A stretch of DNA of 64,000 bases from Spirochaetota bacterium (GTDB lineage: Bacteria; Spirochaetota; Spirochaetia; Treponematales; UBA12059). A program made the translations under genes and the position numbers. The notes under the pieces are model-generated. The model ran no database searches, was not told the DNA's origin, and saw only the letters and a list, made by a program, of their open reading frames with translations. This document shows, in pieces, positions 17,836-27,150 of the stretch. Location: NCBI GenBank assembly GCA_026398615.1, contig JAPLSN010000021.1, forward strand, positions 1 to 64,000, in the 5' to 3' direction. The stretch's first letter is position 1. Each line of letters opens with the position of its first letter.

Positions 17836-18975
17836 GTGCTGATCAGATATTCGCGCGGCCCTGACGGCAAACCCGTCAAGAAAGCGGTCGTCTATACTTC
17901 AAAGGAACACTCCATCGACCGCAAATCCCTCGACCCCGAGGCGGTGCATATCGTGGAGCGCCTCGCTTCCCACGGTCACGACGCATACATCGTCGGGGGC
18001 GCCGTCCGCGACCTCCTCGTCGGCAGGAAGCCCAAGGATTTCGACATCGTCACGGACGCGCAGCCTCCCCGGATCCGGCACATTTTCCGGTCGAGCCGCA
18101 TCATCGGGCGCAGGTTCCGGCTCGTCCACGTCTATTCCGGGTCGAAAATCTACGAAGTCTGCACCTTCCGATCCCTTTCTCAGGGAACCGTCGGGAATGT
18201 CTATGGAACCATCGACGAGGATTCGAAGCGGCGCGATTTCACCTTCAACGCCCTGTACTACGACCCGATCCGCGACCAGATCGTGGATTACGTCGGCGGC
18301 ATCAAGGATATCCGCGCCCGCGTCATCAAGCCGGTCATACCCCTCAAGACGATCTTCGACGAGGACCCGGTCCGCATGCTCCGCGCAGCCAAGTATGCGG
18401 CGATGACGAATTTCCGGCTCCCCTGGGGCCTCAAGCGGGCCATCAAGGCCAAGTCGGCCCTGCTCGCGGGAGTCTCCCACTCGAGGCTTTCCGAGGAACT
18501 CATCAAGATCCTCGGCTCGGGCTCCGCGCTCGCCATCGTGGACGCGCTCGAATCCCTCGGGTTGTTCCGGCATTTCATGCCGAACGCGGCACGCGTCTTC
18601 GAGGACGCCGCGCGGCATGATTCCTTCCGGAACGGCCTCAGGGAACTGGACGACTACGTGGCCGGCGGAGGGGAACGCGCGCTGTCTGCCCTCCTGTCCC
18701 GCCTCGTCAAGGACGAAGTGAACTCGGCCGTGGACGAATTCAAGGCGAGGATACCCCCGACGCGGGATCCGCACGAGGCTTTCCGTTCGGCGCTGAATGC
18801 CGCGAGGTCGTTCCTGGAGCCGCTCTGCCTTCCCAGGGCGGATCTCGAGGCGGCGGTCGGCGGCGTTTTCTCGTTCGAGGATCTCGTGCCGTCCCCCGGG
18901 CGGAAGCGGCGGGGAAGCCGCCGGCGCTCGGGACGCCCCCGGGAAGACCAGCCGCCGGCTCCCGGCCCGGCTTGA
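17836..18975 (+). CDS. pcnB: Poly(A) polymerase / tRNA nucleotidyltransferase family (PcnB)
   Basis: Class II nucleotidyltransferase, 379 residues. The catalytic head shows GGAVRDLL and the DFD metal-binding motif in KPKDFDIVTDA, then RRDFTFNAL and the EDPVRMLRAAKYAA segment. The N-terminus (MLIRYSRGPDGKPVKKAVVY) and the arginine-rich C-terminal tail (about 355-379) fit poly(A) polymerase rather than CCA-adding enzyme, though the two are hard to separate by sequence. GTG start with AGAGG 5 nt before it. It would add 3' A-tails that mark RNA for decay. Confidence 0.82.
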   Translation: MLIRYSRGPDGKPVKKAVVYTSKEHSIDRKSLDPEAVHIVERLASHGHDAYIVGGAVRDLLVGRKPKDFDIVTDAQPPRIRHIFRSSRIIGRRFRLVHVYSGSKIYEVCTFRSLSQGTVGNVYGTIDEDSKRRDFTFNALYYDPIRDQIVDYVGGIKDIRARVIKPVIPLKTIFDEDPVRMLRAAKYAAMTNFRLPWGLKRAIKAKSALLAGVSHSRLSEELIKILGSGSALAIVDALESLGLFRHFMPNAARVFEDAARHDSFRNGLRELDDYVAGGGERALSALLSRLVKDEVNSAVDEFKARIPPTRDPHEAFRSALNAARSFLEPLCLPRADLEAAVGGVFSFEDLVPSPGRKRRGSRRRSGRPREDQPPAPGPA

Positions 18976-19001
18976 CACTTGCCACGGCTTTCCGGTTTAG
19001 T
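18972..19001 (+). promoter_or_regulatory. Promoter of the DUF4912-GH57 operon (leaderless geometry)
   Basis: Perfect -35 TTGACA overlapping the pcnB stop, 18-nt spacer, -10 TTTAGT, then 6 nt to the GTG start. No Shine-Dalgarno sequence. Confidence 0.55.
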
Positions 19002-19007
19002 TGACCC

Positions 19008-19721
19008 GTGAACTTCGAAAAGCTGGACGCGCTGTCGGATGACGCCCTGCGAACCTTCGCCGAAAAGGTCGGCATTGACGTTCCCCCGGAACTCGAACGT
19101 CCGTTTGTCATCGAAGAGCTCCTTGAAGCCATCAAGGAAGATTCCGAGGATCGCTGCGCCGCGAAGGACGCCCCGGTCCACGTGGTCGAGAAGATCTTCA
19201 GCGGTTCGGAGCTCGACGAGTTCGACGCTTCGCTCAGCGCCGCTCCTTTCATCGAACCGCGCTACAACGAGACGATGATCCGCCTTCTCGTGCGCGACAC
19301 TGCCTGGGCTTTCGCGTTCTGGGACGTCAACGATGACGAGATGGACGCCATCGGCGCGGAGAGCGACGATCCCGGATTCCTGCTCAGGCTCATGGAGGAG
19401 TCCGCGGATTATAGCATCCAGGGAGAGCACTTCGACATCCCGGTGGGGCAGACCGACATGCAGTGGTACATCAACCTGCCCAACGAGGGTACCCGGTACC
19501 GCGTCGACCTCTGCTGCAGGACCAGGGGCAAGAACCGCATCCTGGCCAGGTCCAACGTCGTGACGACGCCCCGTTCGTCGCCCTGCGCGCCGAAATCCGG
19601 CCCTTCAGCCGAGGAAACCATGCAATCCCTCTTCTTTCTTTCCGGCGCGGACGACCTTGACATCCGGATCCGGGAGGAGCACCACCCGTCCAGGATACTC
19701 TCCTGCGACGACGGGGAATGA
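19008..19721 (+). CDS. DUF4912 domain protein
   Basis: Protein of 237 residues with a DUF4912 domain (roughly residues 75-185: RYNETMIRLLVRDTAWAFAF, then a beta-rich immunoglobulin-like stretch, YRVDLCCR). DUF4912 genes are commonly found beside GH57 glycan-modifying enzymes, as here; a carbohydrate-binding or regulatory role has been proposed but not shown. The N-terminal ~70 residues are acidic and helical. GTG start positioned 6 nt after a -10 box. The GH57 gene follows after 6 nt, so they form one operon. Confidence 0.8.
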   Translation: MNFEKLDALSDDALRTFAEKVGIDVPPELERPFVIEELLEAIKEDSEDRCAAKDAPVHVVEKIFSGSELDEFDASLSAAPFIEPRYNETMIRLLVRDTAWAFAFWDVNDDEMDAIGAESDDPGFLLRLMEESADYSIQGEHFDIPVGQTDMQWYINLPNEGTRYRVDLCCRTRGKNRILARSNVVTTPRSSPCAPKSGPSAEETMQSLFFLSGADDLDIRIREEHHPSRILSCDDGE

Positions 19722-19727
19722 CGGACA

Positions 19728-21314
19728 ATGGCGAAAGGTTACCTGTCTCTCGTGCTCAATGCCCATCTTCCCTTCGTCAGGCAGCCTGATTTTCCCCGCT
19801 TCCTCGAGGAACGCTGGCTGTTCGAAGCCATTTCCGAAACCTACCTTCCCTTGCTCAGGCTCATGAGGCGGCTCGATCGGGACAGGGTTCCCTTCCGCTT
19901 CACGCTCGTGATGTCGCCGACCCTCACCGCCATGCTCGGCGACGAGCTGCTCAAGCGCCGCTACGTCGCCCACCTCGACATGCAGCTCGAGCTCGCGGGA
20001 AAGGAGATCGCCAGGACCGCGGACGATCCCGCTTTCGCGCCCCTCGCCGCGATGTACGCCGAGCTTTACCGCGCTGCCTACGAGGATTTCACGGTCCTTT
20101 ACCATCGCGATGTCCTGGCCGCCTTCGACGTGTTCTACAAGAAGGGCCGGATCGAGATCATCACGACCTGCGCCACGCACTCCTTCCTGCCGCTCTTCCG
20201 GGACAGCCCGGTCTCGATCGCGGCGCAGGTGGAGACCGCGGTGGTCTCGCACCGGGAGTTCTTCGCCAAGCAGCCGACCGGGTTCTGGCTTCCCCAGCTG
20301 GGTTGGTATCCCGGCATCGAGTCGATCCTGGAGTCCTACGGCATCGACTACACCGTCGTGACCACGAGGGGCGCGCTGCTCGGCAGGCCGGCGCCCGGTT
20401 TCGGGTCGTACGCTCCCGTCCGCTGTCCGAACGGGCTTTCCGTGTTCGTGCGCGACGCGGATTCCACCAACGCGGTCTGGTCCGAGGAGAGCGGCTATCC
20501 CGTCGATCCCGATTACCGGGATTTCTACCGGGACATCGGCTTCGACCTTCCCATCGGGTACATCGGTCCGTACGTGGAAGAAAACGCCACGCGCATCTTC
20601 ACGGGGTTCAAGTACTGGTCGGTGACCGGCCGCACCGAGTACAAGCGCCCTTACGATCCCGGGGCTGGCTCACGGAAAGCGATCGAGCACGCCGCGCATT
20701 TCGTCCGCAGCCGGGAAGCGCGGGCGATCGAAGCGTCGCGCTACATGGAAAGGCCGCCCCTCATGGTATGCCCGTACGACGCGGAACTGTTCGGTCATTG
20801 GTGGTTCGAGGGGCCCCAGTGGCTCGAAGCCCTCTTCCGCGCGGTGCATGACTCCGCCGCGCTCACCTTCGTCACGATGCCCGATTACCTGGAAGCCCAT
20901 CCCGACAACCAGATTTCCATCCCCGAGTTTTCCTCCTGGGGCGATGGCGGTTACGCTGACGTGTGGCTGGATGGGGCCAACGACTGGATCTACCGGCACG
21001 TCTTCAAGCTGATCGACCGCATGAGCGAACTTGCCGAGAGGTTTCCCGATGAGTCAGGCCTCAAGGAACGCGTGCTCAACCAGGCGGCGAGGGAAGTCCT
21101 CCTCGCCATGTGCTCTGACTGGGCGCTCCTCATGAGGTCGGGCAAGTCCAATTCCTTCGCCAGGAAGCAGATCGAAGATTCGGTCACCAATTTCACGCGC
21201 ATCTACGAGATGCTGTGCTCGAATACCGTGGGAACGGAATGGCTCACGCGGCTCGAAAAGCGGAACAATGTCTTCCCCAAGATCAACTACCGCATGTTCC
21301 GGAAGAAACGGTGA
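19728..21314 (+). CDS. GH57 1,4-alpha-glucan branching enzyme-like protein (DUF1957), Gln at nucleophile site
   Basis: GH57-family protein of 528 residues resembling 1,4-alpha-glucan branching enzymes. The N-terminus has LVLNAHLPFVR (motif 1), and YDAELFGHWWFEGP carries the acid/base Asp (residue 351). The motif that normally reads WLPE, with Glu as nucleophile, reads FWLPQLGWYPG here (CAG, Gln190). The spacing of 190 and 351 matches the catalytic pair in characterised GH57 branching enzymes. So the enzyme may be inactive, a glycan-binding protein, or a variant catalyst. The rest, including the C-terminal helical domain, looks intact. Operon with the DUF4912 gene. Confidence 0.85.
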   Translation: MAKGYLSLVLNAHLPFVRQPDFPRFLEERWLFEAISETYLPLLRLMRRLDRDRVPFRFTLVMSPTLTAMLGDELLKRRYVAHLDMQLELAGKEIARTADDPAFAPLAAMYAELYRAAYEDFTVLYHRDVLAAFDVFYKKGRIEIITTCATHSFLPLFRDSPVSIAAQVETAVVSHREFFAKQPTGFWLPQLGWYPGIESILESYGIDYTVVTTRGALLGRPAPGFGSYAPVRCPNGLSVFVRDADSTNAVWSEESGYPVDPDYRDFYRDIGFDLPIGYIGPYVEENATRIFTGFKYWSVTGRTEYKRPYDPGAGSRKAIEHAAHFVRSREARAIEASRYMERPPLMVCPYDAELFGHWWFEGPQWLEALFRAVHDSAALTFVTMPDYLEAHPDNQISIPEFSSWGDGGYADVWLDGANDWIYRHVFKLIDRMSELAERFPDESGLKERVLNQAAREVLLAMCSDWALLMRSGKSNSFARKQIEDSVTNFTRIYEMLCSNTVGTEWLTRLEKRNNVFPKINYRMFRKKR

Positions 21315-21414
21315 GCGTCCGCTGACTACAGCTGCCGGTGGCACATGAGGGCCTCGCCCGGGCGATTCTCGGATTTCATCTGATCCTTCCCCGGCGCAGG
21401 GGTGAGCCGATCGC

Positions 21415-22521
21415 CTATTGAATCACGATTTCCCACGCGGCGTCGCGCAGCAGTTCGGATACCGTCGGGTGGGGGAAGATCATGCCGCGGAGCTCGCCGA
21501 CGGCAGCGCCCGCGGCGACGAGCGGCTGGGCGCCCCAGATCTGCTCGCCCGCGTACGGATCGACCGCATGGACGCCGAGCAGCCGGCCCGAACCCTTTTC
21601 CGCGAGCAGCTTCACGCAGCCGTTCCCCGCGATGCCGTTTTCCGCGACGAAACGGCCGTTCGAGCGCGCCGGGACGGTGACCTTTGCGTAGTCGATCTTC
21701 CGCAGCGTCGCGTCTTCCTCGGTGAGTCCCACGCCCGCGGCTTCGGGATTCCCGTAGACGACCCAGGGGATCGCGTTCCACGCGATGGGGCGGGGATTCC
21801 CGAGTATGCCGTCGACGGCGGCTTCGCCCATGGCGCTTGCGGAATGCGCGAGGAGGGAACGACCCGTCGCGTCGCCGACCGCCCAGATGCCCGGCACGCT
21901 GGTGCGCAGGCAGTCGTCGACGTCGATACCCTTGGGGGAAAACGCGACGCCGGCGGTTTCGAGGCCGAGCCCGGCGAATTCCGGCTTCCTGCCCGTGGCG
22001 ATGAGGATGAGGTCGCCCGAGGCGGTCTTGGCCTGGCCGTCCTTCGAGTAGTGGACCGTGCCGTCCTCGATGGCTTCGACGCGGGCGCCGGTCTCGATGG
22101 CCATGCCCCGGCGCGATCGCCTGAGGTGGGGCGATTCGAAGCTCCTGTCCTCGCCGTCGACGACGATCCTGCCCGGGCCATCGAAGCGCGCGCTGCCCCT
22201 GATGACGTCCACCGCGTGTTTTTTCATCCGGAACTCGATGCCCTGGCGCAGCTTTTCCACGGTCTGGTCCTTCCAGGCCATGGCTTCCGCGAGTTCGAAA
22301 CGCACGGATTCCGCGTGGACGCCCAGCGCCGCGGAATCCGTCGCGTGCTTGAGGTGCTTGGCCGCGTTGAGAAGGCTCTTCGTCGGTATGCAGCCCCTGT
22401 TGAGGCAGGTGCCTCCGAGAGAATCCCTTTCGACGAGCAGGACCTTCTTGCCGCGTGCTCCCGCGCGCTCGGCGGCGACGTAGCCGCCGGGCCCTCCCCC
22501 GATGATGATGATGTCGTACAT
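21415..22521 (-). pseudogene. lpdA: Dihydrolipoamide dehydrogenase with internal deletion
   Basis: Flavoprotein disulfide reductase related to dihydrolipoamide dehydrogenase. The FAD-binding GGGPGGYVAAERA, the redox-active GGTCLNRGCIP and the C-terminal dimer interface (PHPTVSELLRDA) are present. Normal Lpd has about 460 residues; this has 368. Roughly 90 residues are missing between FESPHL and RRGMAIETGARVEAI, including the second Gly-rich NAD-binding motif. The frame stays open across the junction. Without the NAD site it could not carry out the usual reaction, so it is probably a deletion allele or a collapsed assembly. A leaderless-type promoter precedes the ATG. Confidence 0.7.
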
Positions 22522-22528
22522 GCGGAAG

Positions 22529-22558
22529 AGCCTATGGTCCGGACGAGAGCGCCGTCAA
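22529..22558 (-). promoter_or_regulatory. Promoter of lpdA (leaderless geometry)
   Basis: Minus strand: -35 TTGACG, 18-nt spacer, -10 TAGGCT, then 7 nt to the ATG with no Shine-Dalgarno sequence. Confidence 0.5.
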
Positions 22559-22620
22559 GTGGATGGCCCCGGCGCTGATTCCGCGGTGTACGAGCTGTTC
22601 GAGCCATGGTAGAACGGCGC

Positions 22621-23886
22621 ATGTTTTTTCGAGCGCTCTTTCTCGCATGTTCACTGTGGACCCTCATGCCCCCCCGGCTTCCTGCGCCGGGCTGCCGGGT
22701 TCGATCGATCTTGCCGGGCACGATCCCGCATCCGCACCGGTCGTGCTGAAGGAAGGCTGGTACTTCGTTCCCGGCCGCTTCGTTGAACCCTCGGTCGGGG
22801 AACTTCCCTCCGACGCGTTGCCTGTGGGCATTCCCGGGGGGGGCTTGGCAGGGACGCGCCTGCCTCCGCCGGAAAGGCCAGGTTCGGCAGCTACCTGGCG
22901 TTCGTGACCCTGCCGGACGCCGAGGCGGACTGGGCCGTCAAGGTCGAGCAATTCGCCGTCGCCCTTCGGCCTCATCGTCCTCATCACCGTCATGTCGGCG
23001 GTCATCACGCGCAACTACGCGCTGGCGCTCGCAAACGCGGAGCGGCTCTCCCTCGATCTCGGGTCCATGAACGCGGCCCTCCGGCGCTTCGTCCCACGGG
23101 AATTCCTTTCGAGGTTCGGGAACGGCCGGCTCGACGACATCCGCCTCGGCGAGCATGTCGAGGCAGCCATGGGCGTCCTCTTCACGGATATCCGCTCCTT
23201 CACGCGCATTTCTGAAAAGCTCGGGTCTGAGGACAAATTCCGGTTCCTGACCGCTTCCTCTCCCGCATGGCCTCGATCGTGCGGGAGAGGGGAGGCTTCA
23301 TCGACAAGTACCCGGGGGACGGCTTCCTTGCGCTCTTTCCCGGCGGCGGCGTCCCCACCCTCGATTGCGCCGTGGAGATGCGCCGGGCGCTCGCCCTCCT
23401 CAACGCGGAATCCGGGGACGAGGGCTTTCCGGCCATGGGGATCGGCATCGGCGTCCACCAGGGTACGCTGATGCTCGGTACGATCGGCGAGGCGGAGCGC
23501 ATGGAACCCACGTCATCGCGGATATCGTGAACGTGACAAGCCGCCTCGAGAGCCTCACGAAGGAATTCGGCATCCGCATCGCGGCGAGCCTCGACGCGAT
23601 CGAGGAATGGTCGGTGACAGGGGAACACCGGACCCGCGGGCTCGGCACCGTCTCCGTCAAGGGGAAATGGGCTCCCGTCGAAGTGTGCGAAATCTACGAC
23701 AACGAGGACGAGGACCGCATCGGCAGGAAGGATTCGATCCTGGGCGTTTTCGCCGAAGGGATCGAGGCATTCTCGCTCCGGGAATTCGACGAGGCGACCG
23801 CGAAATTCGTCGCCGTGCTCGAAGTCCTTCCGGACGACGAACCCTCCCGGCATTACATCCGCCTGGCCCGCAAGCTCTCGTCCTGA
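22621..23886 (+). pseudogene. Adenylate/guanylate cyclase with lost sensor region, several frameshifts
   Basis: Broken gene for a membrane class III nucleotidyl cyclase. A signal-like start (MFFRALFLACSLWTL), a 7TMR-DISM-type extracellular fragment (VVLKEGWYFVPGRF), a membrane stretch (LIVLITVMSAVI) and the cyclase domain (GVLFTDIRSFTRISEKL, GGFIDKYPGDGFLALF, ADIVNVTSRLESLTK) lie in different frames. I count at least five frame changes, two next to runs of seven C (about 22669) and eight G (about 22837). Most of the expected seven-helix region is absent. The metal-binding Asp residues remain in the cyclase pieces, so the ancestor was a functional cyclase. Confidence 0.75.
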
Positions 23887-23922
23887 AAGCGGGCCCGTGC
23901 GGGTCGGCCGGCTGCCCGCGTC

Positions 23923-23951
23923 TTGTCCCCGGTCCGGAAATCGGATAGAGT
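23923..23951 (+). promoter_or_regulatory. Promoter of purA-guaA
   Basis: -35 TTGTCC, 17-nt spacer, -10 TAGAGT; leader of about 48 nt with GGAGG before purA. Confidence 0.45.
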
Positions 23952-24005
23952 GCCACGTCGGCGGAAACGGCGGCAAGCCGATGCGCGCCGGCGCGGAGGT
24001 AGCTC

Positions 24006-25235
24006 ATGAACGTGGTCGTCATCGGGGCTCAGTGGGGGGACGAGGGCAAGGGCAAGATCGTCGACTACCTTGCGTGCGACGCCCAGATCATCGTGCGTTT
24101 TTCAGGCGGCGCCAACGCCGGACATACGATCGTCCACGGGACGGAGCAGTACGCGCTCCACCTCGTGCCTTCGGGAATCCTGTATCCCGGGAAGACCGTC
24201 GTGCTCGGGAGCGGCATGGTCATCGATCCCTCGTCGCTCTTCGACGAGCTGGCCATGCTCGAAGCCCGCGGCGTCGACTGGAAGGGCAGGGTCCTCATCA
24301 GCGACCGCGCCCATCTCGTGCTCCCGCGCTACCGGTCCGTCGACAAGGACCTGGAAGCCAGGCGGCGGAAACCCATCGGGACCACCGGGCGCGGCATCGG
24401 CGTGGCCTATGCCATGAAAGCTTCCCGCGACGGCGTCCGGCTCGCCGACATCGACGATCCCGCCCGGCTAGAAAACCTCGAACCCGAAGACCGCTCCTAC
24501 CTCGACGGAATCCGAGACCGGCTCATCGAGATGCGCGTCGACCTCGTGCCCTTCCTCGCGCGCCACCGCAACAAGTACGTCCTCTTCGAAGGAGCCCAGG
24601 GCGCCCTCCTCGACATCGATACGGGAACCTATCCCTACGTATCGAGCGGCATGTCCTGCGCCGCCGGGGCTTCGGCCCAGGGCGGCATCGGACCCCGCGA
24701 CATAGACCGCGTCCTGGGCGTCTTCAAGGCGTACACGACGCGGGTGGGCAACGGCCCCTTCCCCACGGAATTCAACCCGGACGAGCAGGGCGCGCTCTGC
24801 TCGTTCATCCGCGATACGGGCAGGGAATACGGGGTGACGACCGGTCGGCCGAGGCGCTGCGGCTACCTCGACCTCGTCGCCCTACGCTATGCCTGCGCGG
24901 CCAACTCCATCGATGGCCTGGTACTGACCCACCTCGACGTCTACGACACCCTCGACGAATTCCAGGCCTGCGTCGCCTACAGGATCCGCGGCAGGCTCGT
25001 CGACGACTTTCCCGGTTCCGTTCGCGACCTCGAGGAGGCCGAACCCGTCCTGCACGCCTTCCGCGGCTGGAAGAAGACCCTCGGCGCCGTCCGCACCTAC
25101 GACGAACTTCCGCTCGAGGCGAGGGATTACGTTTCCTTCATCGAGGAATTCACGCAGACTCAGGTCACCATCGTCTCCGTCGGCTACGAACGCAACCAGA
25201 CCATGCTCAGGGAGGGGCCTTGGATACGATCCTGA
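24006..25235 (+). CDS. purA: Adenylosuccinate synthetase PurA
   Basis: PurA, 409 residues, makes adenylosuccinate from IMP, aspartate and GTP, the first committed step to AMP. Signature GAQWGDEGKGKIVD at the N-terminus, GANAGHT, the IMP/GTP loop GTTGRGIG and the C-terminal TTGRPRRCGYLD motif are intact. It is a little shorter than the ~430-residue norm. GGAGG lies about 7 nt before the ATG. guaA begins inside its 3' end, so the two enzymes that split IMP towards AMP and GMP are coupled in one operon. Confidence 0.95.
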   Translation: MNVVVIGAQWGDEGKGKIVDYLACDAQIIVRFSGGANAGHTIVHGTEQYALHLVPSGILYPGKTVVLGSGMVIDPSSLFDELAMLEARGVDWKGRVLISDRAHLVLPRYRSVDKDLEARRRKPIGTTGRGIGVAYAMKASRDGVRLADIDDPARLENLEPEDRSYLDGIRDRLIEMRVDLVPFLARHRNKYVLFEGAQGALLDIDTGTYPYVSSGMSCAAGASAQGGIGPRDIDRVLGVFKAYTTRVGNGPFPTEFNPDEQGALCSFIRDTGREYGVTTGRPRRCGYLDLVALRYACAANSIDGLVLTHLDVYDTLDEFQACVAYRIRGRLVDDFPGSVRDLEEAEPVLHAFRGWKKTLGAVRTYDELPLEARDYVSFIEEFTQTQVTIVSVGYERNQTMLREGPWIRS

Positions 25236-26770
25236 TACTCGATTTCGGGAGCCAGTACACCCAGCTGCTCGGTCGCCGCATCCGGGAAACAGGCGTGTAC
25301 ACGGAGATCCTGCCAGGCGACGCGCCCGTCGACGCCGGCACGTTGCGCGACGTCAAAGGCATCGTGCTGTCGGGGTCGCCGTGGTCCGTGTACGAGGACG
25401 GGGCGCCGGCTCCCGACGCGACCGTATACACCTGCGGCCTCCCCGTGCTCGGGGTGTGCTACGGCATCCAGCGGATGACGCAGGATTTCGGCGGGAGCGT
25501 CCGGACCCTCCGCGAGCGCGAGTACGGCCGGAAGGTCGTCGAGCTCATCGCGCGCGATCCGCTCTTCGAGGGTTTCGGTTCCTCCTTCACGAGCTGGATG
25601 AGCCACGGCGATTCCATCGAGCGCCCGGCTGAAGGCTTCGAGGTCATCGGGCTGTCCGACGGCGGCATCCCGGCCGCGCTCCGGAATCGGGAGAAGAGAT
25701 TCTGGGGCGTTCAATTCCATCCCGAGGTCACGCATTGCGAACGCGGCATCGACATCCTGCGCAATTTCGCCATCGGCATCTGCCGCGCCAGGCCCGAGTG
25801 GACCATGGCCCGTTACGTCGACGAGGCGAAGGCGCGGATGCGCGAACGGGTCGGCGCTTCGCCGGTGCTCATGCTCATTTCTGGCGGCGTCGATTCGACC
25901 GTCGCCGCGGCACTCACGCTGAGCGCCCTCCCGAGGGAAAACGTCAACCTCATGTACGTGGACACCGGGCTCATGCGCAAGGACGAGACCGTCGAAGTCA
26001 TGCGGACGCTCCATTCCCTCGGGGCCGAACACGTCCGTCGCGTCGACGCGGAAGCGGAATTCCTCGCCAGTCTGGCCGGCGTCTCCGAGCCGGAGGAAAA
26101 AAGGCGGATCATCGGCGACGCCTTCATCCGGGTCCAGCAGCGGGAAGTGGAGAGGCTCGGCATACCTGACGCATTCCTCGTCCAGGGCACCCTGTACACC
26201 GACCTCGTGGAATCCGGGAAGGGCGTGGGCAAGAAAGCCCACGTCATCAAGAGCCACCACAACGTGCGCTCGCCCCTCATCGAGGAAAAGCGGGCGAAGG
26301 GACTCGTCGTCGAGCCGCTGGACCGCCTTTACAAGGACGAAGTGCGCGTCCTCGGCCGCCTCCTCGGCCTGCCCGAATCCGTGGTGGCCCGTCATCCATT
26401 CCCGGGGCCGGGACTCGGCGTCCGCGTGCTCGGCGAGGTGACGAGGGAGAAGTGCGACATACTGCGCGACGCGGACGCCGTCTACATTTCCGAGCTCAGG
26501 AGCCGCGGGCTGTACGACCTCATTTGGCAGGCCTTCTGCGTGCTCCTGCCGGTCAGGTCGGTCGGCGTCGCCGGCGACGTGCGGAAATACGGCTGGGTGG
26601 CCGCGCTGCGCGCCGTCGCATCCTCGGACGGCATGACCGCCGACGTGTACCCGTTCGAGACGCGCGACCTGCTCGGGATTTCCGCCGCCATCACGAACCG
26701 GGTTCCCGCCATCGGCCGCGTCGTCTACGACATCTCGTCGAAACCGCCTGCCACGATCGAATGGGAATGA
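25220..26770 (+). CDS. guaA: GMP synthase (glutamine-hydrolysing) GuaA
   Basis: GuaA, 516 residues, converts XMP to GMP using glutamine and ATP. The class I amidotransferase domain has the catalytic Cys in GVCYGIQ and the His/Glu in FHPEVTH; the ATP pyrophosphatase domain has the P-loop SGGVDST and the C-terminal dimerisation domain ends in PATIEWE. The open frame runs far upstream through purA in another frame; the real start is a TTG preceded by GGAGGGG and beginning LDTILILDFGSQYT. It overlaps purA by 16 nt. Confidence 0.93.
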   Translation: MDTILILDFGSQYTQLLGRRIRETGVYTEILPGDAPVDAGTLRDVKGIVLSGSPWSVYEDGAPAPDATVYTCGLPVLGVCYGIQRMTQDFGGSVRTLREREYGRKVVELIARDPLFEGFGSSFTSWMSHGDSIERPAEGFEVIGLSDGGIPAALRNREKRFWGVQFHPEVTHCERGIDILRNFAIGICRARPEWTMARYVDEAKARMRERVGASPVLMLISGGVDSTVAAALTLSALPRENVNLMYVDTGLMRKDETVEVMRTLHSLGAEHVRRVDAEAEFLASLAGVSEPEEKRRIIGDAFIRVQQREVERLGIPDAFLVQGTLYTDLVESGKGVGKKAHVIKSHHNVRSPLIEEKRAKGLVVEPLDRLYKDEVRVLGRLLGLPESVVARHPFPGPGLGVRVLGEVTREKCDILRDADAVYISELRSRGLYDLIWQAFCVLLPVRSVGVAGDVRKYGWVAALRAVASSDGMTADVYPFETRDLLGISAAITNRVPAIGRVVYDISSKPPATIEWE

Positions 26771-26800
26771 GGGAATAGGCTCCGGCTGCGAGGTGGGGAA

Positions 26801-27130
26801 TCAGGGGAATTTGTCCGGAAATGCGCGGTGCCCGGCGTCAAGTCTCCCTGGAACAGGCAGAAGGGCTTCGCTTCCGCGAGGAGGCCGACCGGCGAGCTCG
26901 GAAGCCGAAGGAAGGATCTGCCGCAGGATGGGGTCCGCGCTTTCGTCGCGCGCGAGGGAAAGGTAGAAGGGCGTCGTCCTGAAGGGGAGGGAAACCGCGG
27001 CCTCGACGGTCGCGGCGTCGTCGAGGATCGGGCCGGGGGACGGGAAGCGTCCGCGGAGTTCAGCCGCCGACCGCAACCCGTCGGAGAGCTGCGGCTTGAT
27101 ACAAGCTAGCCCTTTCGGAATACTTTCCAT
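26801..27130 (-). pseudogene. N-terminal remnant of a KamA/EpmB-family radical SAM protein
   Basis: The stretch SLPFRTTPFYLSL, then DPILRQILPSASEL and LLPVPG, resembles the start of lysine 2,3-aminomutase/EpmB-family proteins (P-RxTPYYLSL, DPIRRQ-PS-EEL). The frame stops about 110 residues in, before the radical SAM CxxxCxxC core, and nothing of the core follows. It therefore looks like the stump of a deleted gene. It runs divergent from argR, and its start lies inside the argR leader. The remaining ~30 nt towards guaA show nothing. Confidence 0.45.
27096..27124 (+). promoter_or_regulatory. Promoter of argR
   Basis: -35 TTGATA, 17-nt spacer, -10 AATACT; leader about 20 nt with GGGGGG before the ATG. 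Confidence 0.5.
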
Positions 27131-27150
27131 GATCGCCGATCGGGGGGAAC

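Noticed and set aside
23897-25219. Long open frame running into guaA from far upstream (957 codons in all)
   Set aside because: The upstream part overlaps purA in another frame, is arginine/proline-rich and matches nothing; guaA begins at the TTG at 25220.
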